Below the pieces are notes generated by a model. That model made no database searches. It saw only the letters and a program-made list of their open reading frames with translations, and was not told where the DNA came from. From Mediterraneibacter agrestimuris (GTDB lineage: Bacteria > Bacillota > Clostridia > Lachnospirales > Lachnospiraceae): a stretch of 61,641 nt of DNA. Where the stretch lies: NCBI RefSeq assembly GCF_943193195.1, contig NZ_CALPDG010000021.1:1-61641 (forward strand), written 5' to 3'. Below, in pieces: positions 10,681-18,382 of the stretch. A program made the position numbers and the translations under genes. Within the stretch, counting starts at the first letter, position 1, and each line of letters begins with the position of its first letter.

Positions 10681-11565
10681 CTACTCTACATCAGTATCAA
10701 AATAATAAGAATTAAATACTTCTTCTGCTTCATCAGACAGAATAAATGCAAGAAAATCCTCTGCTGCCTTTGTTTGTGCCTCATCTGCCTCTTCATTGAC
10801 AACTCTTGCAATCGGATAGATAACATTTCCTGTCAAATGATACGGTACAGTTTCCAAAATTTCCAGCTCATCTTCATATCCATACGTATCAGAATAATAT
10901 GTTGTCCCTACTTCACAAGAACCCTCCACAACCGCAGAAAGCACCTTACTTACATTGTCCTGTTCACTGATTTCTACACCACCAAGCGCATCAGCAATCT
11001 CTGTTGTTGCAATCTTGGACACGTCCTCCGTTTCCGAAAGAATCCCAAGACTCACCAAAGCCTGACGGGTATATTTTCCAACCGGAACACTGCCTCCCGC
11101 GAGAGCGAGGCTCTCTGCATCTCCCAGATTCTCAAGACCTGTAACCTTTGTTCCGCTGTCTTTTAACGTTATAACAACAACCTGATTGTTTACTACATTT
11201 TCTCTTGTACCATCTACCATCAGCCCGTCAGACTCTAATGTATCCATCTGTTTCTGCGCCGCTGAAAAAAAGAGGTCACACTCATACCCCTCTTGAATCT
11301 GTGTCAGCAATGTGCCCGAGCTGTCTGCATTATACACAAGTTTAACTTCCGGATGTTTCTCATTGTACATCTCTGCCAATTCTGTCATCACAGGATTCAG
11401 ACTGGCCGCAATAAACACCTGAATCTCTGTTTCTTCCACTCCTATCGTTTCTTCTGCTGCATTCTCTGTCTGCTTGCGTTCCCCCTTCTCTGTACCACCC
11501 GCACAACCGAATAAGCCCAATGCCATTACACCTGTTAACAAAACTGCTGCAACTCTCTTCTTCAT
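10681..11565 (-). CDS. modA: molybdate-binding lipoprotein ModA
   Basis: Extracellular substrate-binding lipoprotein that hands molybdate to ModBC. The signal peptide ends in a lipobox (LFGC, Cys at about 21), followed by a low-complexity linker and a type II periplasmic-binding fold (about 48-294). Motifs include FIAASL near the start and YNADSSGTLLTQI, both typical of ModA anion contacts. It follows mogA by 66 bases and is followed by the repeat and modB. Confidence 0.95.
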   Translation of the reverse strand: MKKRVAAVLLTGVMALGLFGCAGGTEKGERKQTENAAEETIGVEETEIQVFIAASLNPVMTELAEMYNEKHPEVKLVYNADSSGTLLTQIQEGYECDLFFSAAQKQMDTLESDGLMVDGTRENVVNNQVVVITLKDSGTKVTGLENLGDAESLALAGGSVPVGKYTRQALVSLGILSETEDVSKIATTEIADALGGVEISEQDNVSKVLSAVVEGSCEVGTTYYSDTYGYEDELEILETVPYHLTGNVIYPIARVVNEEADEAQTKAAEDFLAFILSDEAEEVFNSYYFDTDVE

Positions 11566-11631
11566 AATTCTACTCCTTTTCTCAGTCTATCGATTATTAT
11601 TTGAATAACATTCGCTTTCAAAAAATAAATT

Positions 11632-12168
11632 CTATCTGCCGCATTCCCCGGCAGTACCGACCAAAATCCCCAGTCCGTGTCCCAGTGAAGGCAGAACATA
11701 CTCCAAGCTTTCTTTTACCGCCTTGGGGCTTCCCGGCAGATTCACGATCAGCGTCTTTTTCCGAATACCTGATGTAGCACGGCTCAGCATCGCACGATTC
11801 GTAATGCTGAGTGAATACCACCGGATTGCCTCGGCTATTCCTGTTGCCATCCGGTCACACACTGCAGCCGTTGCCTCCGGGGTCACATCTCTCTCTGAAA
11901 ATCCGGTTCCCCCGGTTGTAAATATAACGTCTACCTTCAATTCGTCTGCCAGCCTGCACAGATTATCCTCCAATTGTTTCTGCTCATCTGGCAAAAGCAA
12001 GGTTTCCTTTACTTCGTACCCCTCTTTCTCTAGAATCTGGCAAATAAACGGTCCGCTTTTATCCTCACGTTCTCCCGTAAATCCTTTATCACTCAGCGTA
12101 ATAACTGCAGCGGTAAAAGAAGTCTCTCCCTTCCCTGCATGTTTTTCATCTATATGTCCCATACTCAC
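11632..12168 (-). CDS. mogA: molybdopterin adenylyltransferase (MogA/MoaB family)
   Basis: Activates molybdopterin by adenylylation before molybdenum insertion. The 178 residues form one MoCF-biosynthesis domain with the motifs TTGGTGFSERDVTPEAT and NLPGSPKAV. It begins inside the stop of moaA (ATGA overlap), which implies translational coupling. The N-terminal dozen residues before AAVITLSDKG are slightly long, so a later start is possible. Both family names are used for such proteins; the enzyme role is known for MogA. Confidence 0.93.
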   Translation of the reverse strand: MSMGHIDEKHAGKGETSFTAAVITLSDKGFTGEREDKSGPFICQILEKEGYEVKETLLLPDEQKQLEDNLCRLADELKVDVIFTTGGTGFSERDVTPEATAAVCDRMATGIAEAIRWYSLSITNRAMLSRATSGIRKKTLIVNLPGSPKAVKESLEYVLPSLGHGLGILVGTAGECGR

Positions 12169-13205
12169 CCTCCTATCTGCACCATTCGCTTATCTTCCGT
12201 GATGTTCTGCAATTGTTCAAAACAGTGCTGTTTCGGCTTCTGTGTAATTGCTTTCCTCAGAATTTCCCGAATCTCTTTTAAATCATTTTCGCATATCTGC
12301 CCATTGTCTGATAAAACGCAAGATTCATCTGCCGCATTTCTTGTTATTTCTGTACAGCCGCCTCTCAATGCCTCACGCAGATCATAAGATTCTCCATAAC
12401 ACAGACATGGCTTTAATTCTCCTTGTGATGTCAGGCGGATCCGATTACAATTTCCGCAGAATTTCCCGTGAATTGCACTGATAAAGCCAATGCTTCCCTG
12501 AAATCCCGGAATTTTATAGTATTGTGCGGGCCCGTTTCCATGCACTCTCCCGTCTGGCTCAATCTGAGGATATTTTTCCCGCAGCGTTTGCAAAATATCC
12601 TCATTATAAACGGGACACAGACCTTTCCCATATCCGATCGGCATCATTTCTATAAACCGTACATCCACAGGTCTGTACTTTGCCAGTTCTGCCAGTGCTT
12701 CCCATTCTGATTCATTTACTTCTTTTTGTAATACTACATTGATCTTTACCTTCAATCCCACTGTCAGCGCTGTCTCTACTCCCTGCAGCACCCTGCTCAG
12801 TTCATCCCGTCCGGTAATCCACTGATACCGTGCTGCGTCCATACTGTCCAGACTGATATTTATACCATCTAGACCTGCTTCAGCAAGTTCATCCGCATAT
12901 TCTCCAAGAAGTACACCATTGGTTGTCAATGTCACCTGGTCAATCCCCGGAATAGCTTTCAATCTCTTTACCAAATCAACACAGCCCTTCCTCACAAGCG
13001 GCTCTCCCCCGGTAATCTTAAACTTTTGGACTCCTTCCAGCGCCGCTGCCCGGCAAATCCGCTCAATTTCTTCATAGGTCAATATCTCGCCCATGGATAC
13101 CAGCTCCACACCATCCGGCATACAATATCTGCACCGAAGATTACAACGGTCTGTAATCGAAATCCGCATATAGTCAATGGTTCTTCCATACTGGTCCTTC
13201 ATCAC
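12165..13205 (-). CDS. moaA: GTP 3',8-cyclase MoaA (radical SAM)
   Basis: First step of molybdopterin synthesis: GTP rearrangement with MoaC to cyclic pyranopterin monophosphate. The 346 residues have the radical-SAM cluster motif CNLRCRYC near residue 21. The second cluster motif is CGNCNRIRLTSQGELKPCLC near 270, and the protein has the required C-terminal Gly-Gly. The partner moaC is not adjacent; it lies at 36971. It overlaps mogA by 4 bases. Confidence 0.97.
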   Translation of the reverse strand: MMKDQYGRTIDYMRISITDRCNLRCRYCMPDGVELVSMGEILTYEEIERICRAAALEGVQKFKITGGEPLVRKGCVDLVKRLKAIPGIDQVTLTTNGVLLGEYADELAEAGLDGINISLDSMDAARYQWITGRDELSRVLQGVETALTVGLKVKINVVLQKEVNESEWEALAELAKYRPVDVRFIEMMPIGYGKGLCPVYNEDILQTLREKYPQIEPDGRVHGNGPAQYYKIPGFQGSIGFISAIHGKFCGNCNRIRLTSQGELKPCLCYGESYDLREALRGGCTEITRNAADESCVLSDNGQICENDLKEIREILRKAITQKPKQHCFEQLQNITEDKRMVQIGG

Positions 13206-13236
13206 TTTTCACTCCGTATACAAATATATTTTTTCT

Positions 13237-14256
13237 TTATTTACCAAAACCGCAATTCGGGAAGGTACAGATTGGGCAAGACAGACATAAGCCACCCTCT
13301 CCCAGACAATCCAAATCTTCCTTTTTCAAAATCTCGTCTGCCATCAGACGGGGCAATACCAGATCAAAGACCGTCCGCTTTGCATACATCACACATCCCG
13401 GAAGCCCCACAATCGGAATATTTACCTGATAATATGCAAGCATAAACATAGCTCCCGGCAGAACCGGCGCGCCATAAGTCACAATCTCTGCTCCTGTATT
13501 GCGAATAGCAAGCGGAGTTCTGTCATCCGGATCTACACTCATTCCACCGCTGCACAAAATTATATCTGCCCCTAACTCCAAAAGCTCTCTAATATACTCG
13601 GTCACACGCTCTGGATTGTCATCACTGACACGGTGTCCGATCAATTCAGTATCGTATTCTGCCAGTTTTGCCTCCAAAACCGGAGTAAATTTATCCTCAA
13701 TTCTTCCATGATAAACTTCATTTCCCGTTGTCACAATGCCGACCTTCTTGTGACTGAATTTTTTCAGTACAAAGATAGAACCTTCTCCACAGACTTCCTT
13801 TGCATGTTCCATTTTCTCTTTCTCAATTACAAGCGGAACCACACGCATTCCCGCCAGCTTATCCCCTGCCTTCACCGGAAAATTACCATGACGGCTGGCA
13901 ATCATCATCTCACCGAGACTGTTAATCTTATTCAATTTCTCCGAATCTACCTTCAGTAGTCCGTCACACTCGGCGATCAATTCAATTTTTCCTTCCTTGA
14001 TATCGCTGGGACGCATATTTTCATTTTTACACATACTGTAGAGAATCTCTGCCGCGTCATTTTCATGAAGCATACGTTCATCATTTTCCCAGATATAAAT
14101 ATGATCCTTTCCCACACTCAATAATACCGGAATGTCTTCCTCCCTGATAATGTGTCCTTTGCGAAACACCGCATCTTTTGTCACTCCCGGAATGATCTGT
14201 GTAATATCATGACACAAAATCTGTCCCACTGCTTCTTCGGTTTTCATAAATTTCAT
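13237..14256 (-). CDS. MoeA-like molybdopterin-binding protein with Cys-rich tail
   Basis: Probable molybdenum-cofactor assembly protein. The 339 residues hold a MoCF-biosynthesis domain at about 165-315 (KKVGIVTTGNEVYHG, CSGGMSVDPDD, LPGCVMYAKRT). The N-terminal half differs from canonical MoeA, and the C-terminus is a cysteine cluster (CLSCPICTFPNC). No other moeA is in the window, so it may supply the molybdate-insertion step or act in maturation for hydroxylase-type enzymes. It lies between the mocA-modE fusion and moaA. Confidence 0.85.
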   Translation of the reverse strand: MKFMKTEEAVGQILCHDITQIIPGVTKDAVFRKGHIIREEDIPVLLSVGKDHIYIWENDERMLHENDAAEILYSMCKNENMRPSDIKEGKIELIAECDGLLKVDSEKLNKINSLGEMMIASRHGNFPVKAGDKLAGMRVVPLVIEKEKMEHAKEVCGEGSIFVLKKFSHKKVGIVTTGNEVYHGRIEDKFTPVLEAKLAEYDTELIGHRVSDDNPERVTEYIRELLELGADIILCSGGMSVDPDDRTPLAIRNTGAEIVTYGAPVLPGAMFMLAYYQVNIPIVGLPGCVMYAKRTVFDLVLPRLMADEILKKEDLDCLGEGGLCLSCPICTFPNCGFGK

Positions 14257-14355
14257 AACGTTCCTCCTTGTACTTCCATCATGCTTCCAGACAAATGCTT
14301 TCGTTTATTTTTTAAAAACCATTCGCTTCCCAAAAACAAAGCGGACATTTCAGAA

Positions 14356-15348
14356 TTACTTTCCGCCTCTTTCTATACTTTTTCCACACTCTCCAAAAAT
14401 TCTCTTATACTCTTCTTCTGCAAACTTCTCCACGGACTTTTCCAATTCTTCGTATTTGCGGATTAATTCCAGACCTTCTTTTGTCACTTCTGCCATACCG
14501 CCAAATTTTCCGCCCGGCTGACGTCTGACAAGCTCCAGTCCCGATTCTATCTCTGCCGTATGGATCATGTTCCATGCCTTACTGTAAGAGATTCCTGTTT
14601 TCTCACTTGCCTCACGCACAGCTCCCAGACGGTGTATCTGTCTCAGCAGTGTCACCATTCCCGGTCCGAAATAAGGCTTTGTATGTACCAATCTCACCTT
14701 AACCTGCGCCCGGTCCAGATTCTTATGGTGTACCTCTGCCACTGCTTGCTTTATCGTCCCGTTTTGAATAGGTGAAGCGATTCCTTCATCTTTTAATTCC
14801 ACATATTCAGGTTTCTGAGACAGTCCCTTAATTGCGCCCCGCAGACCTTCTGTTCCATTATAATTCATAATATCAGAAAATACTTTTTTTGCAAGTACCA
14901 CCGGATGTCCACCGCGATAATCATAAGATGGGATTACGACAGACGCATTAATCTTTAAAAGTCTCTCCACTGTATCTGCCGAAAAAAAGGGAACATCTAC
15001 TGGACAGATAAGAACTCTGTCACACCGATCTTGCAGGTAGTTCAGCCCCAGTCGGACTGAATCCAGCATTTCAGACTGTTCATATCCTTCATTTTGCAGA
15101 AATGTAACACCAAAACCCCTGAGAGTCTTTTTCAATTCTTCGCATTCCACTCCGGTAATCAAAACAATATCTTTTACGTTTGCACGCTGAAAATTCACAA
15201 CAATATGCTCGGCAAGACTCATGCCCCGCACCTTCATAAGCGCATGAGCCGCGCCTCCGCGTTCTCCCGTTCCCGCTGCCGTGATAATAGCACCGATCGT
15301 TGCCTTCGACCATGTTGTGCCTGCTTTTTGCACCATACTGACATCCAC
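14356..15348 (-). CDS. MocA-like nucleotidyltransferase fused to a ModE DNA-binding domain
   Basis: The N-terminal part (about 18-200) is a MobA/MocA-type NTP transferase (GAIITAAGTGERGG, ICPVDVPFFSADT), the class that attaches CMP or GMP to molybdopterin for hydroxylase enzymes. The C-terminal part (about 232-310) is a ModE-type winged helix (RQIHRLGAVREASEKTGISY, then RQPGGKFGG), the molybdate-responsive DNA-binding module. One protein may therefore both mature the cofactor and control its genes; no separate molybdate-binding (MOP) domain is seen. The start is uncertain: GTG at 15348 or ATG at 15336. Confidence 0.88.
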   Translation of the reverse strand: MDVSMVQKAGTTWSKATIGAIITAAGTGERGGAAHALMKVRGMSLAEHIVVNFQRANVKDIVLITGVECEELKKTLRGFGVTFLQNEGYEQSEMLDSVRLGLNYLQDRCDRVLICPVDVPFFSADTVERLLKINASVVIPSYDYRGGHPVVLAKKVFSDIMNYNGTEGLRGAIKGLSQKPEYVELKDEGIASPIQNGTIKQAVAEVHHKNLDRAQVKVRLVHTKPYFGPGMVTLLRQIHRLGAVREASEKTGISYSKAWNMIHTAEIESGLELVRRQPGGKFGGMAEVTKEGLELIRKYEELEKSVEKFAEEEYKRIFGECGKSIERGGK

Positions 15349-15369
15349 CGCCTTTTCATCACCTGTAGC

Positions 15370-16380
15370 TTACTTTCCCCCTGCGCGCACCTGAATCATC
15401 TGTGCCGCAATGCTCACTGCAATCTCCGCCGGAGTCTCTGCCTGAATCTCCAAACCAATCGGTGTTGTAATCCGCCCCAAATCCGCATCTGTCATTCCAA
15501 GCTGCTTCAATATCTGAAATACCGCCGCCTTCTTTTTCCTGCTTCCGATCACACCAATATATCGTGCCGGTGTTTTTAAAACCTGTTCCTGTACTATTGT
15601 ATCATTTTTATGCCCGCGTGTCATCACACAAACATAGTCCTCTTCTGTAATCTGAACAAAATCTGCGATTCTCTGCATATTGATCTTCAGCACCCGTTCT
15701 GCCTGCGGAAATAATTCCGGCTTACAAAAAGCTTCTCTGTCCTCTAAGATAATACAAGAAAAATCAATTGCCGCCAGCGCCGGAACAAGAGCCTGCGCCA
15801 CATGTCCTCCTCCAAAAATGTATACTCTGCCTTGCTGTATCAGCCGCTCATAATAATACATATGACCGTCCACTTCCACCATGCCAAATGCCGACATCAT
15901 ATTGTCGATAACCGCTTCGGGAACTGCCATTCCCATCGTACCATGCTTTCTTCCGTAGAAAGCAAATCCGCCGCTTCCTTTTGTAATATCCAGAATCAGC
16001 CAGGCTGTTTCCTCCTGATCTCCCAGCATTTTACAGAACGAAATGCTTTCCTTCATGAGATGTTCCTGCGGATTCAGATAAATAAAAGCCACATCTACCT
16101 CACCGCCGCAGACCATGCCTAAGTCCTGTACCTCATTTTCTGTAAGATAATAATGAGCACAACAGGAATGTCTCTCCTTTAACAACTTGATCGCCTGCTG
16201 CTCCGCCTCATATTCTATTGCTCCGCCGCCAATCGTGCCAAAGATCCTTCCTTCTTCACCCACAACCATGTGTGCGCCCGCACCACGCGGCGCACTTCCG
16301 GTACGTCCATAAATCGTCAGAAGCACGACTTCACGCTCTTCTTCCATATATAATTGCAAAGCATCAATCAAACTGTTCAT
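15370..16380 (-). CDS. xdhC: XdhC/CoxI-family molybdenum cofactor maturation protein
   Basis: Binds molybdenum cofactor and supports its sulfuration and insertion into xanthine-dehydrogenase-type enzymes. The N-terminal XdhC_CoxI domain shows GRTGSAPRGAGAHM and GTIGGGAIEYEAE (about 25-60). The C-terminal Rossmann domain begins VYIFGGGHVAQAL (about 187). The 336 residues are usual for the two-domain form. It is the first gene of the molybdenum cluster; its likely client enzyme is encoded at 54524-58095. Confidence 0.94.
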   Translation of the reverse strand: MNSLIDALQLYMEEEREVVLLTIYGRTGSAPRGAGAHMVVGEEGRIFGTIGGGAIEYEAEQQAIKLLKERHSCCAHYYLTENEVQDLGMVCGGEVDVAFIYLNPQEHLMKESISFCKMLGDQEETAWLILDITKGSGGFAFYGRKHGTMGMAVPEAVIDNMMSAFGMVEVDGHMYYYERLIQQGRVYIFGGGHVAQALVPALAAIDFSCIILEDREAFCKPELFPQAERVLKINMQRIADFVQITEEDYVCVMTRGHKNDTIVQEQVLKTPARYIGVIGSRKKKAAVFQILKQLGMTDADLGRITTPIGLEIQAETPAEIAVSIAAQMIQVRAGGK

Positions 16381-16595
16381 AGCTTCGCCTTCTTTCTCTC
16401 AGCCTTATTTTCACCATTGTACCACAGTCTTTTTTCATTTAACAGCCCTTTTTCAAAAATCTGTCAGTTTTTTACCTCTATTCTAATTATTTTTTAGATA
16501 TAATGATGAATTTTCACTGTTGAAAGACATCAGATGAAAATAGATTTTTTATACCAATATTAAATCCTATATGGAAAAGCACAAAAATGATATTT

Positions 16596-16603
16596 CATAC
16601 ATA
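16596..16603 (+). promoter_or_regulatory. possible sporulation-type -10 upstream of sigK
   Basis: CATACATA, 32 bases before the sigK TTG start, resembles the -10 of mother-cell sigma-E promoters (CATACANT). No good -35 partner is visible at the usual distance. Offered because sigK is transcribed by sigma-E in Bacillus; weak by sequence alone. Confidence 0.3.
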
Positions 16604-16634
16604 AACTATATCAAATGTGCTAAGAGGTGCCATC

Positions 16635-17033
16635 TTGAAATCATTTCCAACTCCTCTCACTCCTTCGGAAGAAAAATACTATATCCAACGATATACAGAA
16701 GGCGACCTTCAGGCAAAGCATATCTTAATTGAGCGCAATCTCCGTCTTGTTGCACATATTGTTAAGAAATACCAGTATCTAGAGGAAGATCCGGAGGATT
16801 TGATCTCTATCGGAACCATTGGTCTGATCAAGGCAGTTGTTACCTTCAATGCTGAAAAAGGAAACCGGCTTGCCGCCTATGCTTCCAAATGTATTGATAA
16901 TGCTATCCTCTCGCAGATGCGTTTATGGTGGGGAACCAATCCCCCCAAAGCAGAAAAGCACCAAAGTGGCGTATTCTGGCACAAGTTTCCGAGAACATCT
17001 ACATCCTTTGTTCCACTTCGGACGGCTATGTGA
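16635..17033 (+). CDS. sigK: sporulation sigma factor SigK, 5' part (split by inserted element)
   Basis: The first 89 codons (16635-16901) encode region 2 of a sigma-K factor: LTPSEEKYYIQRYTEGD, then ERNLRLVAHIVKKY, then EDLISIGTIGLIKA, then LAAYASKCIDN. After AAT at 16899 the frame runs into inserted DNA and stops at 17033, adding 43 unrelated residues. The start is TTG with AAGAGGTG five bases upstream; GTG at 16617 has no ribosome site. An in-frame TAA at 16602 rules out a long pro-sequence. The gene continues at 21759, so this is a split gene and not a simple pseudogene. Confidence 0.93.
   Translation: MKSFPTPLTPSEEKYYIQRYTEGDLQAKHILIERNLRLVAHIVKKYQYLEEDPEDLISIGTIGLIKAVVTFNAEKGNRLAAYASKCIDNAILSQMRLWWGTNPPKAEKHQSGVFWHKFPRTSTSFVPLRTAM
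16880..16924. other. attL, left junction of the sigK element
   Basis: sigK sequence ends at AATG (16899-16902). Inside the element come CTATCCTC (16903-16910), six bases, and ATGCGTTT (16917-16924). The same pair of motifs occurs inverted at the right end, which marks this as the recombinase-bound arm. Confidence 0.88.
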
Positions 17034-17085
17034 GGTATGCACCTATGTATATCCATAGTTTCCGACTGATAGCCCCCGCAAGCTC

Positions 17086-17397
17086 TTGGAAGCGCAATTA
17101 TTCAATCAGCAGTATCAGAATTATGAAGACATACCGAATGTGCAGGACAGGCTCCGTTGGTGCCGTCATCGCATGGAGCTGATGCAGAAAGAAGCTGCAG
17201 ATTTGATTGGAATAACCAGAGGACATTACATAGACTTTGATTTCAATCGCTTCTTATATAAAGGACAAGGAAAAATGATACGAGAATATCGTGAGAGTCT
17301 TGGCTTGAAAAAGAAACAGTTTGCCCGGTTGATAAAACTTGATCCGGGAACACTCAGGTATTGGGAGAATGACGAAAAGCAGGTGTTCAAACTTTAA
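17086..17397 (+). pseudogene. truncated helix-turn-helix protein
   Basis: 103 codons opening at TTG without a clear ribosome site. Two pieces resemble one HTH protein family: IPNVQDRLRWCRHRMELMQKE (about 16-37), then NRFLYKGQGKMIREYRESLG with KKKQFARLIKLDPGTLRYWEN. The join ITRGHYIDFDFNRF looks like an internal deletion, because family members I recall carry about 30 more residues there. The C-terminus also stops early. Probably a decayed regulator of the ancestral element. Confidence 0.5.
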
Positions 17398-17618
17398 GGA
17401 GTTTGTTCACCTGCTTTCTCTATGGATGCAGATTTTATAACTGCATCCAATAACTGTACCTTCTGATCAGAAGGACAATTCAGTTTTTTAATATGCTGAT
17501 TGACCAAGCTTGCGTGGACACCTGCAACACGCTCTGCCAATTCACGCTGACCTTCTATGGTTTTTGGATAATGGACAATTACATTGATTGGAGCACTCTT
17601 TCTTGCGATACCACGCAC
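17394..17618 (-). CDS. small protein of unknown function inside the sigK element
   Basis: 74 residues beginning MRGIARKSAPINVIVHYPKT and containing ELAERVAGVHASLVNQHIKK. I recall similar small proteins from Firmicute mobile elements but cannot name a function. It starts at GTG with a GAGGGAG directly abutting, so the spacing is poor. It overlaps the HTH remnant tail to tail by 4 bases. Whether it is expressed, or could serve as the missing excision directionality factor, is unknown. Confidence 0.45.
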   Translation of the reverse strand: MRGIARKSAPINVIVHYPKTIEGQRELAERVAGVHASLVNQHIKKLNCPSDQKVQLLDAVIKSASIEKAGEQTP

Positions 17619-18245
17619 CTCCCTCGTTATTTCAGTCTATGAGAGAGAAGTTGTCCGCTATACCCACAATATAACGCCTGTTTTGGCGCAAATCATCCAA
17701 ACGGTTCACAGTCATACTTTGGCTGTAGAAATGTCAGCTCGTTTGTTGGAAACCGGAATTATGTAGCCAATACTCCTGTTGAACAAACTAAAAGAAGAAA
17801 AAGTAGGTCTGGATGCCACCGATACGATTGGCATTACTAAGGATGGAAAAAGGCTTTGTGCAGGCAATGGAAGGTCATGTAATTGCTTTACACCCGATGG
17901 TGCAGGAAGTGGCTGTTGAAAAAATCAAACCGTCCGTTATTTCTTGCCGTACTTTGCTTGACAGCTTACAGCAGATTTGTCTGCCCCATTCCAGTAGAGA
18001 TGTACAACAAATACATTCTGGGTGGACATGGTCATGCCGTAGCATTTATTCATAAAGCAGCATATATCAAAGGGTGGAGAGTTGAGGATCAAAAGCAATT
18101 TTTCCATTTGAGAGGAACGCCTCAAGAATAATATCAAACAGTACTATTATGGCAGTCATGCACTTCGGTGTGTGGCTGCTTCTTTTGCAAGAATACGATT
18201 AAAATACGGGATAATAATCGCTACTAAAGCATATAATATGATTAC
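17619..18245 (+). other. decayed coding region without an intact gene
   Basis: Several short overlapping frames, none with a proper start and ribosome site. One open frame (about 17649-17840) is Cys/Asn-rich, and a second frame nearby reads on with similar composition, as if a gene had been frameshifted. A frame at 17883-18131 ends YNKYILGGHGHAVAFIHKA. None matches a family I know. Best read as the remains of element genes. Confidence 0.4.
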
Positions 18246-18246
18246 G

Positions 18247-18278
18247 GAATAGAAAAATGCAATAAGTCACAAAAATCT
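18247..18278 (+). repeat. 32-bp direct repeat, copy 1
   Basis: Begins GAATAGAAAAATGCAATAAG and ends CAAAAATCT. It matches copy 2 (18331-18362) at 28 of 32 positions; the copies start 84 bases apart, just upstream of the DUF4143 ATPase gene. Confidence 0.8.
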
Positions 18279-18330
18279 ATTCTAAAGAGCATCTGATATA
18301 TTGATTTTTGAAGTCTATCTGGATATAATA

Positions 18331-18362
18331 GAATAGAAAAGTGCAACAAGTTGCAAAAATCT
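18331..18362 (+). repeat. 32-bp direct repeat, copy 2
   Basis: Begins GAATAGAAAAGTGCAACAAG and ends CAAAAATCT. It contains an inverted repeat TGCAAC, AA, GTTGCA, and ends 6 bases before the ribosome site of the ATPase gene, so it could be an operator. Confidence 0.8.
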
Positions 18363-18382
18363 TTCGCAAGGAGGTTTTGATG

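Noticed and set aside
16381-16634. Molybdenum-cofactor riboswitch upstream of xdhC
   Set aside because: No conserved Moco-RNA stem pattern could be recognised by eye; a covariance search would be needed before any claim.
16635-17033. sigK 5' part as a simple dead pseudogene
   Set aside because: The matching 3' half lies 4.9 kb away in frame, with recombinase and matching att arms, so a reversible split explains it better than decay.
17086-17618. Toxin-antitoxin pair formed by the HTH gene and the small minus-strand gene
   Set aside because: They are convergent, the HTH gene looks truncated, and neither matches a toxin fold that I know.
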